Shown here piece by piece: positions 21,795 through 32,046 of a DNA stretch of 64,000 nucleotides. The notes beneath the pieces were generated by a model. It did no database searches and was not told the DNA's origin. It saw nothing but the letters and a program-made list of their open reading frames with translations. The position numbers and the translations under genes are program-made. Positions within the stretch are counted from its first letter, which is position 1. Each line of letters begins with the position of its first letter. Location: positions 128,691,607 through 128,755,606 of the forward strand of contig CM060692.1 of assembly GCA_030686995.1 (NCBI GenBank), in the 5' to 3' direction. Source of the DNA: Artemisia argyi (lineage: Eukaryota; Streptophyta; Magnoliopsida; Asterales; Asteraceae).

Positions 21795-22465
21795 ATATGG
21801 GCTTTTGTACCTTGTAAATGTATGGTTTTGTATAAATAATAACTTATGATTTTTGTTCATGTGCTATGTTATTTGTACTTAGATTGTTTATCCTTTGTGT
21901 AAAAGGTCAACTAAGATTCAAATTGAAACCGTGATATACTCACATTAAGTGCATGACTTAAAAAACAAATCATAAGTATGAAGATAGACTTGCATTATTT
22001 TGCAAAGACTTTTTTTAAATGACCAAGAGTCTTGGCTCGTGAATTGCTAAGCATGTACGGTGAACGTGATATTGCGCATCCTTCATGGAATGCGCATGGA
22101 AAACTTACTTCAATGTCTTGAAAGTAAGGCGCTTAGCAAGGATGTGTGATCCAATGTTGATGGGTTTGCAACCCTCTTACTCAACGAGTTAGTTAGTAGG
22201 TTTACTCATCCTTTCTGCCATCGTGGGTCTTAACAAGTGCATGCACGCCATATAGGCAAGATATAAAATAACAATATTGAAACATAATTGAAATGTACGC
22301 AATAAAGTGAAGTGTGTTATGGAGTTAGCTAGAAACCACAGCGTTTTATTAATACTTGCAAGTTTTAAAAAACAATTCCTAAGAAAGAAAAGAAAATTCA
22401 AAGACAAACATTTATTGGGCACGTACTAAAGTGCAAGGTTGTCTGTTTGTGGGTCGTAGCCTTTC
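21795..22465 (+). other. Spacer between the antisense gene and integrase
   Basis: 670 bp between two convergent coding regions. An AT-rich stretch near 21825-21850 (TATAAATAATAAC) could hold the antisense gene's polyadenylation signal. No frame or RNA gene was seen. Confidence 0.5.
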
Positions 22466-23491
22466 CTAAAGATAGCGTCTCTTTAGATTGCAGATATTCC
22501 AAGTGCGTGCCAGCTCGTGGCCTTCCATGTCGCGCAGCTTGTATGCACCATTACCCAGTGCATCCGTGACTTCATAGGGTCCTTCCCAGTTGGGTCCAAT
22601 CTTGCCCGTATCTTCTGCGTGGCTTGCATCATTAGCGTGGTATACGAAGTCTCCTGGCCTGAAAGAAGTTGGTTTGACCTTTGCATCATAATACTTCTTC
22701 ATTTTTGCTTTAGCCTTCGCTTCGCGTATAGCTGCACGTTCACGCCTTTCTTCCAGCAAGTCCAAGTCTATGCGCCGCTCTTCGTCATTTGTTGTGACGT
22801 TTATTTCCGCTGTACGTATAGTTGGCATGTCAATTTCGGCTGGTATGACGGCTTCTGTCCCATAGACAAGAGAGAATGGTGTGTCTCCAGTACTGGTTTT
22901 GATTGTCGTGTTGTGCGCCCATAAAACATGTGACAATTCATCCACCCATTTTCCTTTATGTCTGTCAAGGCGCAATTTTATTCCTTCGCCTAGACTGCGA
23001 TTCGCGCGTTCAACCAAGCCATTGGTTTGCAGGTGTTTTACTGAAGCGAAGTGTTGTGTGATGTTCAATTGCGCACACCAATCTTTGAATGGGTTATCGC
23101 AGAATTGTTTTCCGTTATCTGAGATAATTTCTCCTGGTAGTCCGAAGCGACACACAATATTGTCCCACACGAAGCGTTTTACCTGGTTGCCCGTGATGCT
23201 CACCACTGCTTTTGCCTCAATCCACTTGGTGAAATAGTCTATGGCTACGATGAGGAATTTTAGCCCTCTCGCTGCAACTGGGAAAGGGCCTGCGATGTCG
23301 ATGCCCCATTTATATAATGGCCATGGTGAGGTGATGGGGGTTAACTCATGTTGTGGCTGGCGCGGAATTGGCCTGTAGACTTGGCAATTACTGCATTTCT
23401 TTATCATATCCCTCGCGTCGCGGTGCATAGTAGGCCAATAATATCCTGATCGCAGGGCGCGCGCTACTACGGACCGTGGTCCCGAGTGCAT
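22466..23491 (-). CDS. Tat-lineage integrase of element W
   Basis: It has the zinc-binding region ('GYYWPTMHRDARDMIKKCSN'), then the catalytic core with the D-D-E residues in 'WGIDIAGPF', 'IISDNGKQF' and 'NGLVERANRSL', and a C-terminal GPY/F module ('IGPNWEGPYEV'). It ends 'CNLKRRYL'. The frame is open for 341 codons. Integrase inserts the cDNA into nuclear DNA. The upstream junction to RNase H is damaged by a short duplication, so it would not be made as part of an intact polyprotein. Confidence 0.93.
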   Translation of the reverse strand: MHSGPRSVVARALRSGYYWPTMHRDARDMIKKCSNCQVYRPIPRQPQHELTPITSPWPLYKWGIDIAGPFPVAARGLKFLIVAIDYFTKWIEAKAVVSITGNQVKRFVWDNIVCRFGLPGEIISDNGKQFCDNPFKDWCAQLNITQHFASVKHLQTNGLVERANRSLGEGIKLRLDRHKGKWVDELSHVLWAHNTTIKTSTGDTPFSLVYGTEAVIPAEIDMPTIRTAEINVTTNDEERRIDLDLLEERRERAAIREAKAKAKMKKYYDAKVKPTSFRPGDFVYHANDASHAEDTGKIGPNWEGPYEVTDALGNGAYKLRDMEGHELARTWNICNLKRRYL

Positions 23492-24200
23492 GCTACATGA
23501 TCTAGCGTGAATTTCTCAGAGTACATAATCTGCTTGGAGAGGTCCAACACATCGGAGCAAGGTTGTAGAAATGAACGTCGATATAGGATGCCATCTCGGA
23601 GTTCAAATCTCTGCGCTGTGCGCCAAGGTTGTAGAAATGAACGTCGATATAGGTGTCATCCACGTGGGATCCTGTTCCTCTATCACCGTGGATACTTCCA
23701 TCTCCAAGATTGATTTATTTTTTAGAGTTTCTACCAATACATGTTTTGTTAGGTGCACAAAGCTTGTAGATGCGATCTTGCTAAGCGCGTCAGCTTTCTT
23801 GTTGTCTCCTCTAGGTACTTGTTTGATTGTGAACCTATCAAAGCTCTGAATTAAAGACTTGGTTTTCTCAAGGTATTGGATCATGTGTTCATCCTTGGCT
23901 TCATCTTCACCTAGCACGTGGTTAGCTACTAGCCTGGAATCCACATTTGCCTCTAGGTTGTGTACACCCATTTGAATTGCAATACGCAGTCCAGCGAGTA
24001 GGGCTTCGTATTCTGCCTCATTGTTTGTGGCTATGAATTCGAAGCGTAGTGTGTAGGTGAATTCTACCCCATCTGGATTAGTAAGGATAAGGCCTGCGCC
24101 TGATCCATCCACGCATAAGGATCCGTCTGTAAATAGAACTCATGGTTCTTGTAGCTCTGTCTTGCTTGTTGAAGGTGGAGTATCGGTATCTGGCTTTTCA
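23492..24200 (-). pseudogene. Second (archaeal-type) RNase H of element W and damaged linker to integrase
   Basis: The frame 24112-23603 encodes 'MDGSGAGLILTNPDG', 'EFIATNNEAEYEALLAGLRI' and 'VPRGDNKKADALSKIAS', the aRNH domain unique to Tat elements. After it the linker contains a 29-bp direct repeat (23559-23587 and 23625-23653, period 66 bp) and a stop, where the zinc-binding start of integrase should be continuous. Confidence 0.85.
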
Positions 24201-24267
24201 ACAATAAAGTCAGCTAATATCTGCCCCTTGATTGCAGTGCGTGGTCTATACGATATGTTATACTCAC

Positions 24268-25283
24268 TCAACAACACACTCCCCTTTTGTAGCCGTCCTG
24301 ATGCGTCAGGTTTAGAGATAACTTGTTTGATGGGATTAGTCTTTTAGCTGCGAATACTAGAGCTAGGACCAGCTTTTCCATAGCGCTGTAGTTAGTCTCT
24401 GTCTTTTTCAGTGCCTTGCTTACAAAATATATAGGTGTTTGAACGGAGTTCCTATCTGTCAATAGTACTGCGCTGACTGCTCCATGGGTTGCAGATAAGT
24501 ACATGATCAACTCTTCCCCTGGTCGCGGTGCGACAAGTTTGGGAAGTGATGCCAGATGCTGTTTTAGCTATTGGAAGGCTTCCTCTGCTTCCTCAGTCCA
24601 ACGAAAGTCTCCCTTTTTTGTGCACTTCGTGAGTGTTTTGAAGAAAGGGAGTGATTTATCTGCTGACTTGGATAAAAAATGGTTTAGCCCAGCTAGCTTT
24701 CCGTTTAATGAATGGACTTCTTTCAGTGTGCGCGGTGAGGGGAGATCAATGACAGCTTTTGTTTTTTCTGGGCAAGGCTTGATGCCGTCAGGTTCTATTA
24801 AATACCCAAAGAACATGCCTTCCGTCACGCCAATGGCGCACTTCTTGGGATTTAACTTCATATTTATTTTTCCCAATGTTTTGAACGTCTCCTCAATGTC
24901 GCGCACCAATTCTTCCTCCGTGTGGCTCTTTATAACGAGGTCATCAACATAAACTTCCAGGTTGCGACCTACTTGCTTCTCAAAGGCTGTGTCCACCAAT
25001 CGCTGGTATGTTGCTCCCGCGTTCTTTAGACCAAAGGGCATTTTTGTATAGCAAAAGACCCTTTGACTTGTGTGGAAGGCTGTTTTTTCTTCATCTTATT
25101 CAGCATCTGAATTTGATGGTATCCTTTGTACGCATCTAGGAAGTACGTAAAGGGATATCCACACAGGGATTCTACCTTCCAGTCTATCTCTGGCAGTGGG
25201 TAGCAGTCCTGTGGACATGCTTTATTGAGGTCCGTGAAGTCCATGCACATCCTCCAACTGCCATCACTCTTCTTTACCATCAC
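24268..25283 (-). pseudogene. Reverse transcriptase and first RNase H of element W
   Basis: RT motifs appear in order: 'DGSWRMCMDFTDLNKACPQD', 'YFLDAYKGYHQIQM', then a frameshift near 25040-25100, 'MPFGLKNAGATYQRLVDTAF' and the catalytic 'VYVDDLVIKS' near 24945. They are followed by 'LFSKSADKSLPFF'-like thumb sequence and RNase H ('IYFVSKALKKTETNYSAMEK'). A stop near 24568 and loss of frame near 24290 also occur. These are copies of the enzymes that make element cDNA and are now inactive. Confidence 0.88.
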
Positions 25284-25295
25284 TGGATTAGATAG

Positions 25296-26444
25296 TCAAT
25301 CGTGATAGTAGACTTCGCGCATAACACCTGCTTCTACAAGTTTGTGTACTTCTTCCAGGATGGCTTTTGCGCGATCTGGAGCCTGGCCGCGCTTCTTCTG
25401 TCGTATTGGGGGATATCCTTGTCGGATTTGTAGCTTGTGCTCCGTCAAAGAGCGTGGCACTCCGGTCATGTGCTTTGGTTCCCACGCAAAGATACTCATG
25501 TTCTTTTGCAAGAGTGCGCACACAGCTGCTTTACCTTTGTCAGATAAAGATCCTCCAATCGAAATTTGTTGATCTGGGTAATCAGGATGAATGGCAACCT
25601 TTAAGTTTGGTATTTTTGTTGCGCGCTGTTCTGGAACATTCTCCACCTCACTAGTTACCACGTTGCATTCTTTAGGAGGCATCGTGGTATTGTAGAGGGT
25701 GACAATCCCTCCTTCTACTGGAAATTTGAGCATCCCATGTGTTGTAGATGGTACAGCGCGCATGGATGATATTCCAGGTCTCCCAATGATGTCGTTGTAC
25801 GGTGAAGGAGACTTGATTATCATGAAGTTTATCCACGTTGCTGTAGAGTGTTGTTCGTCGCCCACAACTACAAGTAAGCGTAATTGCCCCGTAGGCCATA
25901 TCTTTTCTCCTGTGAAGCCAGTCAGCGACGTCGTGGCCGGTATTAACTGACTTTTTATCTCAAAGCATAGCCTTTTGAAGCAGTGCTCATACAGAATGTC
26001 TGCAGATGCTCCTCCATCGATATACATGCGGCGAATGTCGTGTCCCCCAGTATGTATCTCAATGGTTAGTGGCTCTACTACTGCGCTGTCCGCAGTTAGA
26101 GTGGGGAAGGATATCTCATTCTCTGGAGAGAATTTTTGGCTGATTTTTTGCTTTGTTTTGCGCTGCCATGGTTGTATCATGTAGATGATATCCGCTTTAT
26201 CCTTGGAAGGTTCTTTTTTACTTCCATTCTTTTGTTTGTCCTTCCCTTCTTTAATATTTTTAACGAGGTGATCCATTCTACCCTCTTTTACTAATTTGTC
26301 AATTACTTGTCGTAGCTGGACACACTCGTTGGTGGTATGGCCTTTTTGTCCATGGTATTCGCAGTATCCGTTCCCTATGCGCTTGTCCTCTGGGGTGCGC
26401 ATTAGTGGAGGTTTTGGGAAGTTTGCGCCTTCTGTTACAAACAT
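25296..26444 (-). pseudogene. Gag zinc-finger end, protease and start of RT of element W
   Basis: This continues the gag frame past the TAG at 26497-26499. It begins with a CHHC-type finger ('CEYHGQKGHTTNEC'), then the aspartic protease with 'MYIDGGASADILYEHCF' (D-G-G active site typical of Tat) and 'YNDIIGRPGISSM'. A linker and the RT N-terminus follow ('LQKNMSIFAWEPKHMTGVP', 'VHKLVEAGVMREV'). It ends at a premature stop ('YYHD' then stop); the same frame resumes in the next block. Confidence 0.88.
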
Positions 26445-26498
26445 TTCCCTCAGAGTCTTTGTGAGGGGGATATACTTGTCATTATCTCGTCCACTTCC

Positions 26499-28055
26499 CT
26501 AACTGTGATAATTCTTGCTACGGTTGCTGCTCTGATCATTGGATTGTCTCATAGGCTGTTCTTGCTGCCTATGATTTGAGTAGCATTTTTTACTGTCCGC
26601 AGCGGCTGCTTCTCCTTGGATGAAGGATCTTGTGCGCTTCATTAGTTCATCGAAGGTTTGGGGAACCTTGTCGTTTAACTTCCTAATGAGTTCTGGGTTA
26701 TTGATCCCATTCATGAACCCTGAAATTTTTAGGACTTCGGGACACGCCTTGATATGTATACATTCATCTTTAAAGCGTTCCATATAAGCACTGGTTGATT
26801 CCCCTTGGCGTTGTTTTACTCTGGCTAATTCAACAGGGTTTTTAGCGCACTTCTTTCTTTGGGTGAAGTTTAAGCGGAATGCTTTTCGCAACTCTTCAAA
26901 CCCGCCTATGCTCCTTCGTGGAAGCTTGCTAAACCAAGTGTGCGCATTCCCTACTAATGTGGAATTAAACATATGACACCACACAGGTTGTGGCCAGTTT
27001 TCGATAGTAGCGGCAGATTCGAAAATTTTTAGGTGGTCATCAGGATCACCCGTTCCATCATATGTTTTAACATTAGTGGGCATGCGCCTTTTCTGATGAT
27101 TGGAGTAATCGCTGATGCGTCGTGTAAATGCATCAACTTTCTGGCGACGCCACGGAAGAGATATGTCTTCGTCTTCTTCCTCGCGACGTCTTCCTCTGGA
27201 CTTCCAGTGTCCTGTCTCTTTATCCTCGTTGTCCGAGGAGTCCCTGGAGGATGGGTAATCTCTTTTGCGGCGCTTACGCCGGTTTTCCTCAGAGGAAGAG
27301 CTTGAGGGGCTTTCACTGGGGGAAGTTCGCCTTCCTAACCTGTCGTGAATTCTTCTGCTCCCAGACCTGGAGGAGCCTTCGCTTGGTGAATGTTGACGTC
27401 CAAGTCTGTCTTGCATCCTTCGACTACCAAGTCTGGAGTGAACATTGGTGAGCCTCTCGCCATCTTCATATTCCTCCGAGTATTGTGAGTCAGATACTGT
27501 ACCAAGTCTATCATGGATATTGGTACGCCTTTTGTTATTTTCGCGCCCCCCTCTTTGGTAGCACGGTGGTGATGTTTCGCGTTCAGGACCAAAGTTGAGC
27601 CGGGCTTGCAGGCTCATACTAGACCTTCTCCTTGCCTCTTCTTGCATGAGGGCGGTTAAGGTTTCGTAATTTTGAGACACAAAATTACTTAGCGTTAAAT
27701 CAGGCGCGTCCTCCTCCGCTGTAAGAATTTCTGCCTCGACATTGGGCGCCCGATCTCGGTTGGGTGCGCCATGTGGCACAGTGTTGTCCACTATAGGTGC
27801 CGTTTGGTGAGGAGTATTGAAGAGAGTGCGCGGAAGTTCTTCAACGCTTGGGACCACCGTAGTGGTTTGAGTAGTCCTTATAGGCAATTCTACCGCTGGG
27901 AGAGGTAGGGTTGGTCCCGCTTCTTGGTGACCAGGCGCACTGGTTGTTCCAGAGGCGTGCCTAGAGGTTGAGTCTAGAGGGTTCTTCCTCTGGGGGTCAC
28001 CACGTGTTTTTTCCAACTGCGGAGTCCGCTGGCTTGAGTTTTTGTTTTTCGTCAT
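26499..28055 (-). CDS. Gag of element W
   Basis: The frame is open upstream through the primer binding site into the LTR (28145), but the likely start is ATG 28055 ('MTKNKNSSQRTPQ'), just after the primer site. An acidic/Ser-rich and Arg-rich region (repeated 'RLGSRR/RLGRR' and 'RRKRRKRD') precedes the Retrotrans_gag domain ('NTFNSTLVGNAHTWF'-like, 'LARVKQRQGESTSAYMERF', 'ISGFMNGINNPELIRKL'). It ends at a TAG that interrupts what was a single Gag-Pol frame, since the same frame continues to 25283. Confidence 0.88.
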   Translation of the reverse strand: MTKNKNSSQRTPQLEKTRGDPQRKNPLDSTSRHASGTTSAPGHQEAGPTLPLPAVELPIRTTQTTTVVPSVEELPRTLFNTPHQTAPIVDNTVPHGAPNRDRAPNVEAEILTAEEDAPDLTLSNFVSQNYETLTALMQEEARRRSSMSLQARLNFGPERETSPPCYQRGGRENNKRRTNIHDRLGTVSDSQYSEEYEDGERLTNVHSRLGSRRMQDRLGRQHSPSEGSSRSGSRRIHDRLGRRTSPSESPSSSSSEENRRKRRKRDYPSSRDSSDNEDKETGHWKSRGRRREEEDEDISLPWRRQKVDAFTRRISDYSNHQKRRMPTNVKTYDGTGDPDDHLKIFESAATIENWPQPVWCHMFNSTLVGNAHTWFSKLPRRSIGGFEELRKAFRLNFTQRKKCAKNPVELARVKQRQGESTSAYMERFKDECIHIKACPEVLKISGFMNGINNPELIRKLNDKVPQTFDELMKRTRSFIQGEAAAADSKKCYSNHRQQEQPMRQSNDQSSNRSKNYHS

Positions 28056-28073
28056 TCTAGTTCTTAGTGTAGG

Positions 28074-28091
28074 GTCCCACGGATGGCGCCA
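28074..28091 (-). other. Primer binding site of element W
   Basis: On the minus strand TGGCGCCATCCGTGGGAC begins two bases after the 5' LTR end. The tRNA was not identified; TGGCGCC starts are usual for Tat/Athila elements. Confidence 0.7.
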
Positions 28092-28093
28092 CT

Positions 28094-28170
28094 TGTTGAT
28101 ACAAAAGTTGGGCGTTCCTACTTTGGGCTCGTGCTCTCGTACCAATTAGCTCTAAATGCTTGAAACCTGC
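28094..28170 (-). repeat. 5' LTR of element W, first fragment
   Basis: 77 bp matching 16848-16924 with two substitutions. It is cut by element CD at CCTGC|TGATGAGG. Confidence 0.9.
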
Positions 28171-29573
28171 TGATGAGGCGAAAAATGATCCGTTTTTAGG
28201 GGGTCATTTAAGCTGGAATTGGAATTTATTTGATCAAATATTGCCCTAAATCGTTTCTTTTGTGATTTTAGGTACTTTGGGAGTGAATTCTGGAAAAGGA
28301 AGTATTTTGGACATTTTTGGAGCATAAAAGTGAAGAAAACGGCAAACTCTTAATTTTCCTTGCTGGGAACAGTACCTGACGGCGTCAAGAGCAACTTTAT
28401 GACGGCGTCAAGAGCAATTTTGGTGACGGCCCAGAGAAAACGGGACGGCGTCAGAACAAGGCCGTCAAGAGTAAAAGTGGTGACGGCCCAGAACATGATT
28501 ACACATGACGGCGTCAGATCTGGATCTAGGCAGTCCGAGAATTTTATGGGCGGCGGGTTGACGGCGTCAGAACTTTCTTCTTGACGCCGTCACCTTAGGA
28601 AATCTATATATAGTTCTTGTAATTTTCATTCTAAAGAGAGGAGAATTTTAGGGTCGAACTTAATAAACCCTAACACGACTTTTACAGTATTTTCAAGGGT
28701 TTTCACCCCTTGAAACCCTTCATGTTCAATTGAGATAAGTATCCTTTCAATTCATTCAATATGTCTATGTGTTGTTTGAATATATCTTACGCTTGTCTTG
28801 ATTTTAACATGCTAGGCTAGATCTCTTGTGTGTTTTCTTAGATGTAATGACACCTAGATGTTGATTATAGGTTGATTGCTTGTTTATAGTTGTAATGGAT
28901 GAATGATTTCAATGTTAGGCTTAAGAAAACTGGCAGACTTCCATTGTGTAACATGCTTGAACGTCTTAAGAAACATTAACCAATGCGTACTAAGGTTTTT
29001 ATGGTTGTATTTAATGCATGAGCGAATTCTAGTGATCCCATGTTAGGTGCTTCTTGCAGGCTCAACATAGGAGTGAAGTAGGAGCTTATAGAGTTGGGGA
29101 AGTAAGTACGCCACCCCACGACTGGTATTAAGGAATATAACCCGTCATCCACGCAACTGTAACAAACAATTAACCTGTAAAAAGATATCTAGGGAGTAGT
29201 GAAATCTAAGTAAACACAATTCTCCCATCTATTGCTCACACCACATTAGTAATTAGCTTAATTTACATTTCTGTTATTTTATTTTTATTGCATCTGTGGT
29301 AATTGGGTTAGTTGACTAGCAACTAATTCCGCTCACTCTTCCAGAAACCCGAGATTTTACTTGCTTTCATAAAAACATAAAAATACAAAAAGAATCATCC
29401 CTCACCTCTAGACCTAGTTTTTAGGCTTTCTAATCCTAGCGACACTATTCTTGAGTTGAACGATCAATCCCCCGGTACTTGTCACTATACTATACTACAA
29501 CAATCAGGTACACTGCCTGGTGGGGGTTGTAAGCTTCTCGAGAGGTAAAGCCTAGTGCAATTCCCACGCATCT
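28171..29573 (+). repeat. 5' LTR of element CD (family M)
   Basis: 1403 bp starting TGATGAGGC. The last base is mutated (GCATCT instead of GCATCA), and ten bases (GAGATCCCTC) present in the other copies are absent near 29540. TATA is at 28602-28612. Confidence 0.93.
28376..28595 (+). promoter_or_regulatory. TGACGGCGTCA motif array in U3 (LTR of CD)
   Basis: Six full or near-full palindromes (about 28377, 28399, 28443, 28506, 28558, 28582) and at least three half sites occur in 220 bp, ending about 15 bp before the TATA box. Equivalent arrays are at 19890-20132 and 34729-34945 and, inverted, at 13698-13928. Confidence 0.75.
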
Positions 29574-29579
29574 AGTTTT

Positions 29580-29597
29580 TGGCGTCGCAGCCCGGGG
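29580..29597 (+). other. Primer binding site of element CD
   Basis: TGGCGTCGCAGCCCGGGG; compared with element A (TGGCGCCGCAGCCCGGGG) it has one C-to-T change. Confidence 0.75.
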
Positions 29598-29743
29598 AAT
29601 AGTTATTGTCTAGGTTAGGATTTCTTTTTATTAGGTCTACTTGCTTGATTCCTTTCTAGTAAGATTTTATTTTTATTTTTAGTTTTCTTTAGTCTATCTT
29701 ATTTCTTCGTGTTTTTGTTCGTAACTTTTTACCATCCGACATC

Positions 29744-31108
29744 ATGGAAGGTGGTAACATCTTTGAACCCATCAACCTACCACAACAATACCACCCACAA
29801 AACCCACCACTAGCTAACCAACCTCTTAGGCCCCGAACCCTAGGAGAGTATTCCCGACCTAGCCACCAAGGCTATCGAAACACTATTGAGCTCACCCAAG
29901 GAGCCAATGTGTCTCCCTTGTGATCCGACACCATCCGGTTGGTACAAAGCGGATGTGCTTTCCATGGACTTTGTTCCAAAGATCCTAATCAACATCTCAA
30001 GGACTTCCTTAAAATCGTAGATTCTATCGACCTTGATGTTACAACTAGAGAGTCGACCCGATTACGCCTATTCCAATTCTCTCTACGTGATCAAGCTAGT
30101 CAATGGCTTGAACGTTTCCCCGTGGGATCCATCACCTCATGGGATGATCTCACCACTCGTTTCCTTGCTCAATTCTTCCTACCGAGGAAGACTGCGATGT
30201 TTAGAAATGACATCCTGATGTTTGTACAACATCAGGGTGAAACTTTCTACGAAGCGTAGGCTCGTTTCAAGGATCTACTCCACAAAGTCCCTCATCATGG
30301 TATAAATCTTTGGTTATTAGTTCAAATCTTCTATGACCATGTCGACTATCACACTAAGCGTACCATCGATCGATCCGTAGGAGGTAGATTGCATGATAAG
30401 AACGCCGAGGAGTCTTGGGAAATTATTGACGAACTTGCCGCCGATAATCAAGAATTATGGGAGTTTAATCACACTATAAAAGCGGCCATCAACGCAATCT
30501 CGACACCTGGAGGGACGAATCAAATCTCTGATGAACTCCTTTGCAAACTTGAGGCAAAAATTGACTATTTCGAGGAAAGGCAAAAGAGACCCTTAAGTCC
30601 TAGACGGGCTGCTGTCAATTCTATCTCGAAAATGACTTCAACGCCGTTATCAGAGTCACCCTCTAGAGAGAATGTTGAGACCTTTCAAAATTATGCCCCA
30701 CCTTATTCTCCTCCTGCGAAACTTAGCCCGGAATTTGAAGCCACAATGAGGGAATATATGGCAACCCATTCTGAGCGGCTTTCTAGATTCGAGGAAGCAG
30801 TTTATAAACAAAGGGAGGAGATGCAAGAGAAAATGAATGAAATGATGAGCCTAGTGGAGGAGTATGCCAACCAGAAAACCCCTGAAAGGATGTTACTGAG
30901 GAAAGAAAGCGTCATCCCCACTACCTGGTTTATTATATCCATCACAGTTGTCCATACGGATAATGAGAAAGTAGAAACCCCTAGGGAACAAACCACAGAA
31001 GAACCGCCACAATCTCAACCCTTAATTTACTCTCTGAAACATGATATAAATGAAAGCACCATAACAAATTGGATAAAGGGTGACGGGCGTAACCAATCCT
31101 CAAAATAG
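29744..31108 (+). pseudogene. Family M gag of element CD
   Basis: It starts 'MEGGNIFEPINLPQQ' and is co-linear with element A's Gag to about codon 220 ('FSLRDQASQWLERFPVGSI', 'LTTRFLAQFFLPRKTAMF'). Stops in one frame lie at TGA 29921-29923 (shared with A), TAG 30257-30259 and TAG 31106-31108. The C-terminal half differs from A. There is no zinc knuckle, but a Pro/Ser-rich region and a long helical segment are present ('SERLSRFEEAVYKQREEMQE'). It would have formed the particle shell. Confidence 0.85.
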
Positions 31109-31620
31109 GGTTCAGAAAAAGAGGAAGAGGCAAAATAAGAGTATGATACATTACCTGGGGGACCGATATTTGAGAAACTACTGGTACAAAAAGTAGCTAC
31201 TAAGCAGATGGCGTGTGGGAACTTTGAGATACCGGCCAGCATCGGGAATTTAAAATATCTAAACGCTTTCGTCGACCAAGGATCGGAAGTAAATCTTATG
31301 CCCCTAACTATCTACACCCAATTAACATCAAAAATACCAGCCACCACTCGTATTAGGCTATCCTTCGCTGGACACTCTTACGTGTACCCCCTAGGAATCG
31401 CAGAAGATGTGCTGGTCAATGTCGCGGGATTCATATATCCCGTTGATTTCATGATCATCGATGATAAAGGGGTGGATGCATGCCAATAATCCTTGGGGCA
31501 CCATTCCTTACCACCGCAAGAGTTGTCATTAGGTATGAAAATAGGAAAATTGAGCTTAAATCAGGGAAAAGAAAGATTAGCTTTCCCATGACCCCGCGAT
31601 ATGCGCAAGAAAGTTTGATG
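31109..31620 (+). pseudogene. Protease remnant of element CD
   Basis: The gag frame continues (one more stop near 31132) into 'MACGNFEIPASIGNLKYLNA' and the protease core 'AFVDQGSEVNLMPLTIY' (D-Q-G in place of D-L-G). Next come 'YPLGIAEDVLVNVAGF' and, after a frameshift near 31485, 'PIILGAPFLTTARVVI'. The D-x-G...hydrophobic-hydrophobic-G pattern identifies a retropepsin. The replaced Leu and the frameshift indicate loss of function. Confidence 0.8.
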
Positions 31621-32046
31621 AGGTGAAGGCTCAAAAACAACATTGACACATCGCCTATTCATGTTCAGGAGAAGATACTTGCATGGGAGGCAAGAATCAA
31701 AAGTTACAAAGAAACTAAACATGAAGGAAGCAAAAGCAAAAGCAGAAGCAACGAAGTTCATGTCGAATTTGAACATAGTCAACCAACAAGGAACCATGTA
31801 CCATTCGAAAAAGGGGACCTAGTACTCTTAAGACACTTGGAGATAACGATACCTCCCGATAAACTGAGTCCCGGTGGTATGGACCTTTCACAATTGAAAG
31901 CATAAGCCAAGATGGGATGGCTAACTTGAGAAGTAACGGAGGAGGAGAGGTGATTGCGAGTATCGACAGATTGAAACACCACCACCACGATAGTAATGAT
32001 CGCAACTATATGGGGTACATCGTCTCGAGAGATGAGGTCACGTAAT
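31621..32046 (+). pseudogene. Integrase C-terminal (GPY/F) remnant of element CD
   Basis: Fragments read 'FEKGDLVLLRHLEI' (about 31803) and, after a small frameshift, 'WYGPFTIESISQDGMANLRS', ending 'SRDEVT' stop near 32046. W-Y-G-P-F-T is the GPY/F module at the end of Ty3/gypsy integrases. RT, RNase H and the integrase core between protease and this point are gone, so CD is an internal-deletion derivative. Confidence 0.75.

Noticed and set aside
28056..28145. Upstream extension of W Gag to an earlier ATG
   Set aside because: The extra 30 codons run through the primer binding site and into the LTR, so the start at 28055 is preferred.
28376..28595. CRISPR-like regular repeats
   Set aside because: The TGACGGCGTCA copies are 11-base palindromes with uneven spacing inside an LTR, in a eukaryotic sequence.
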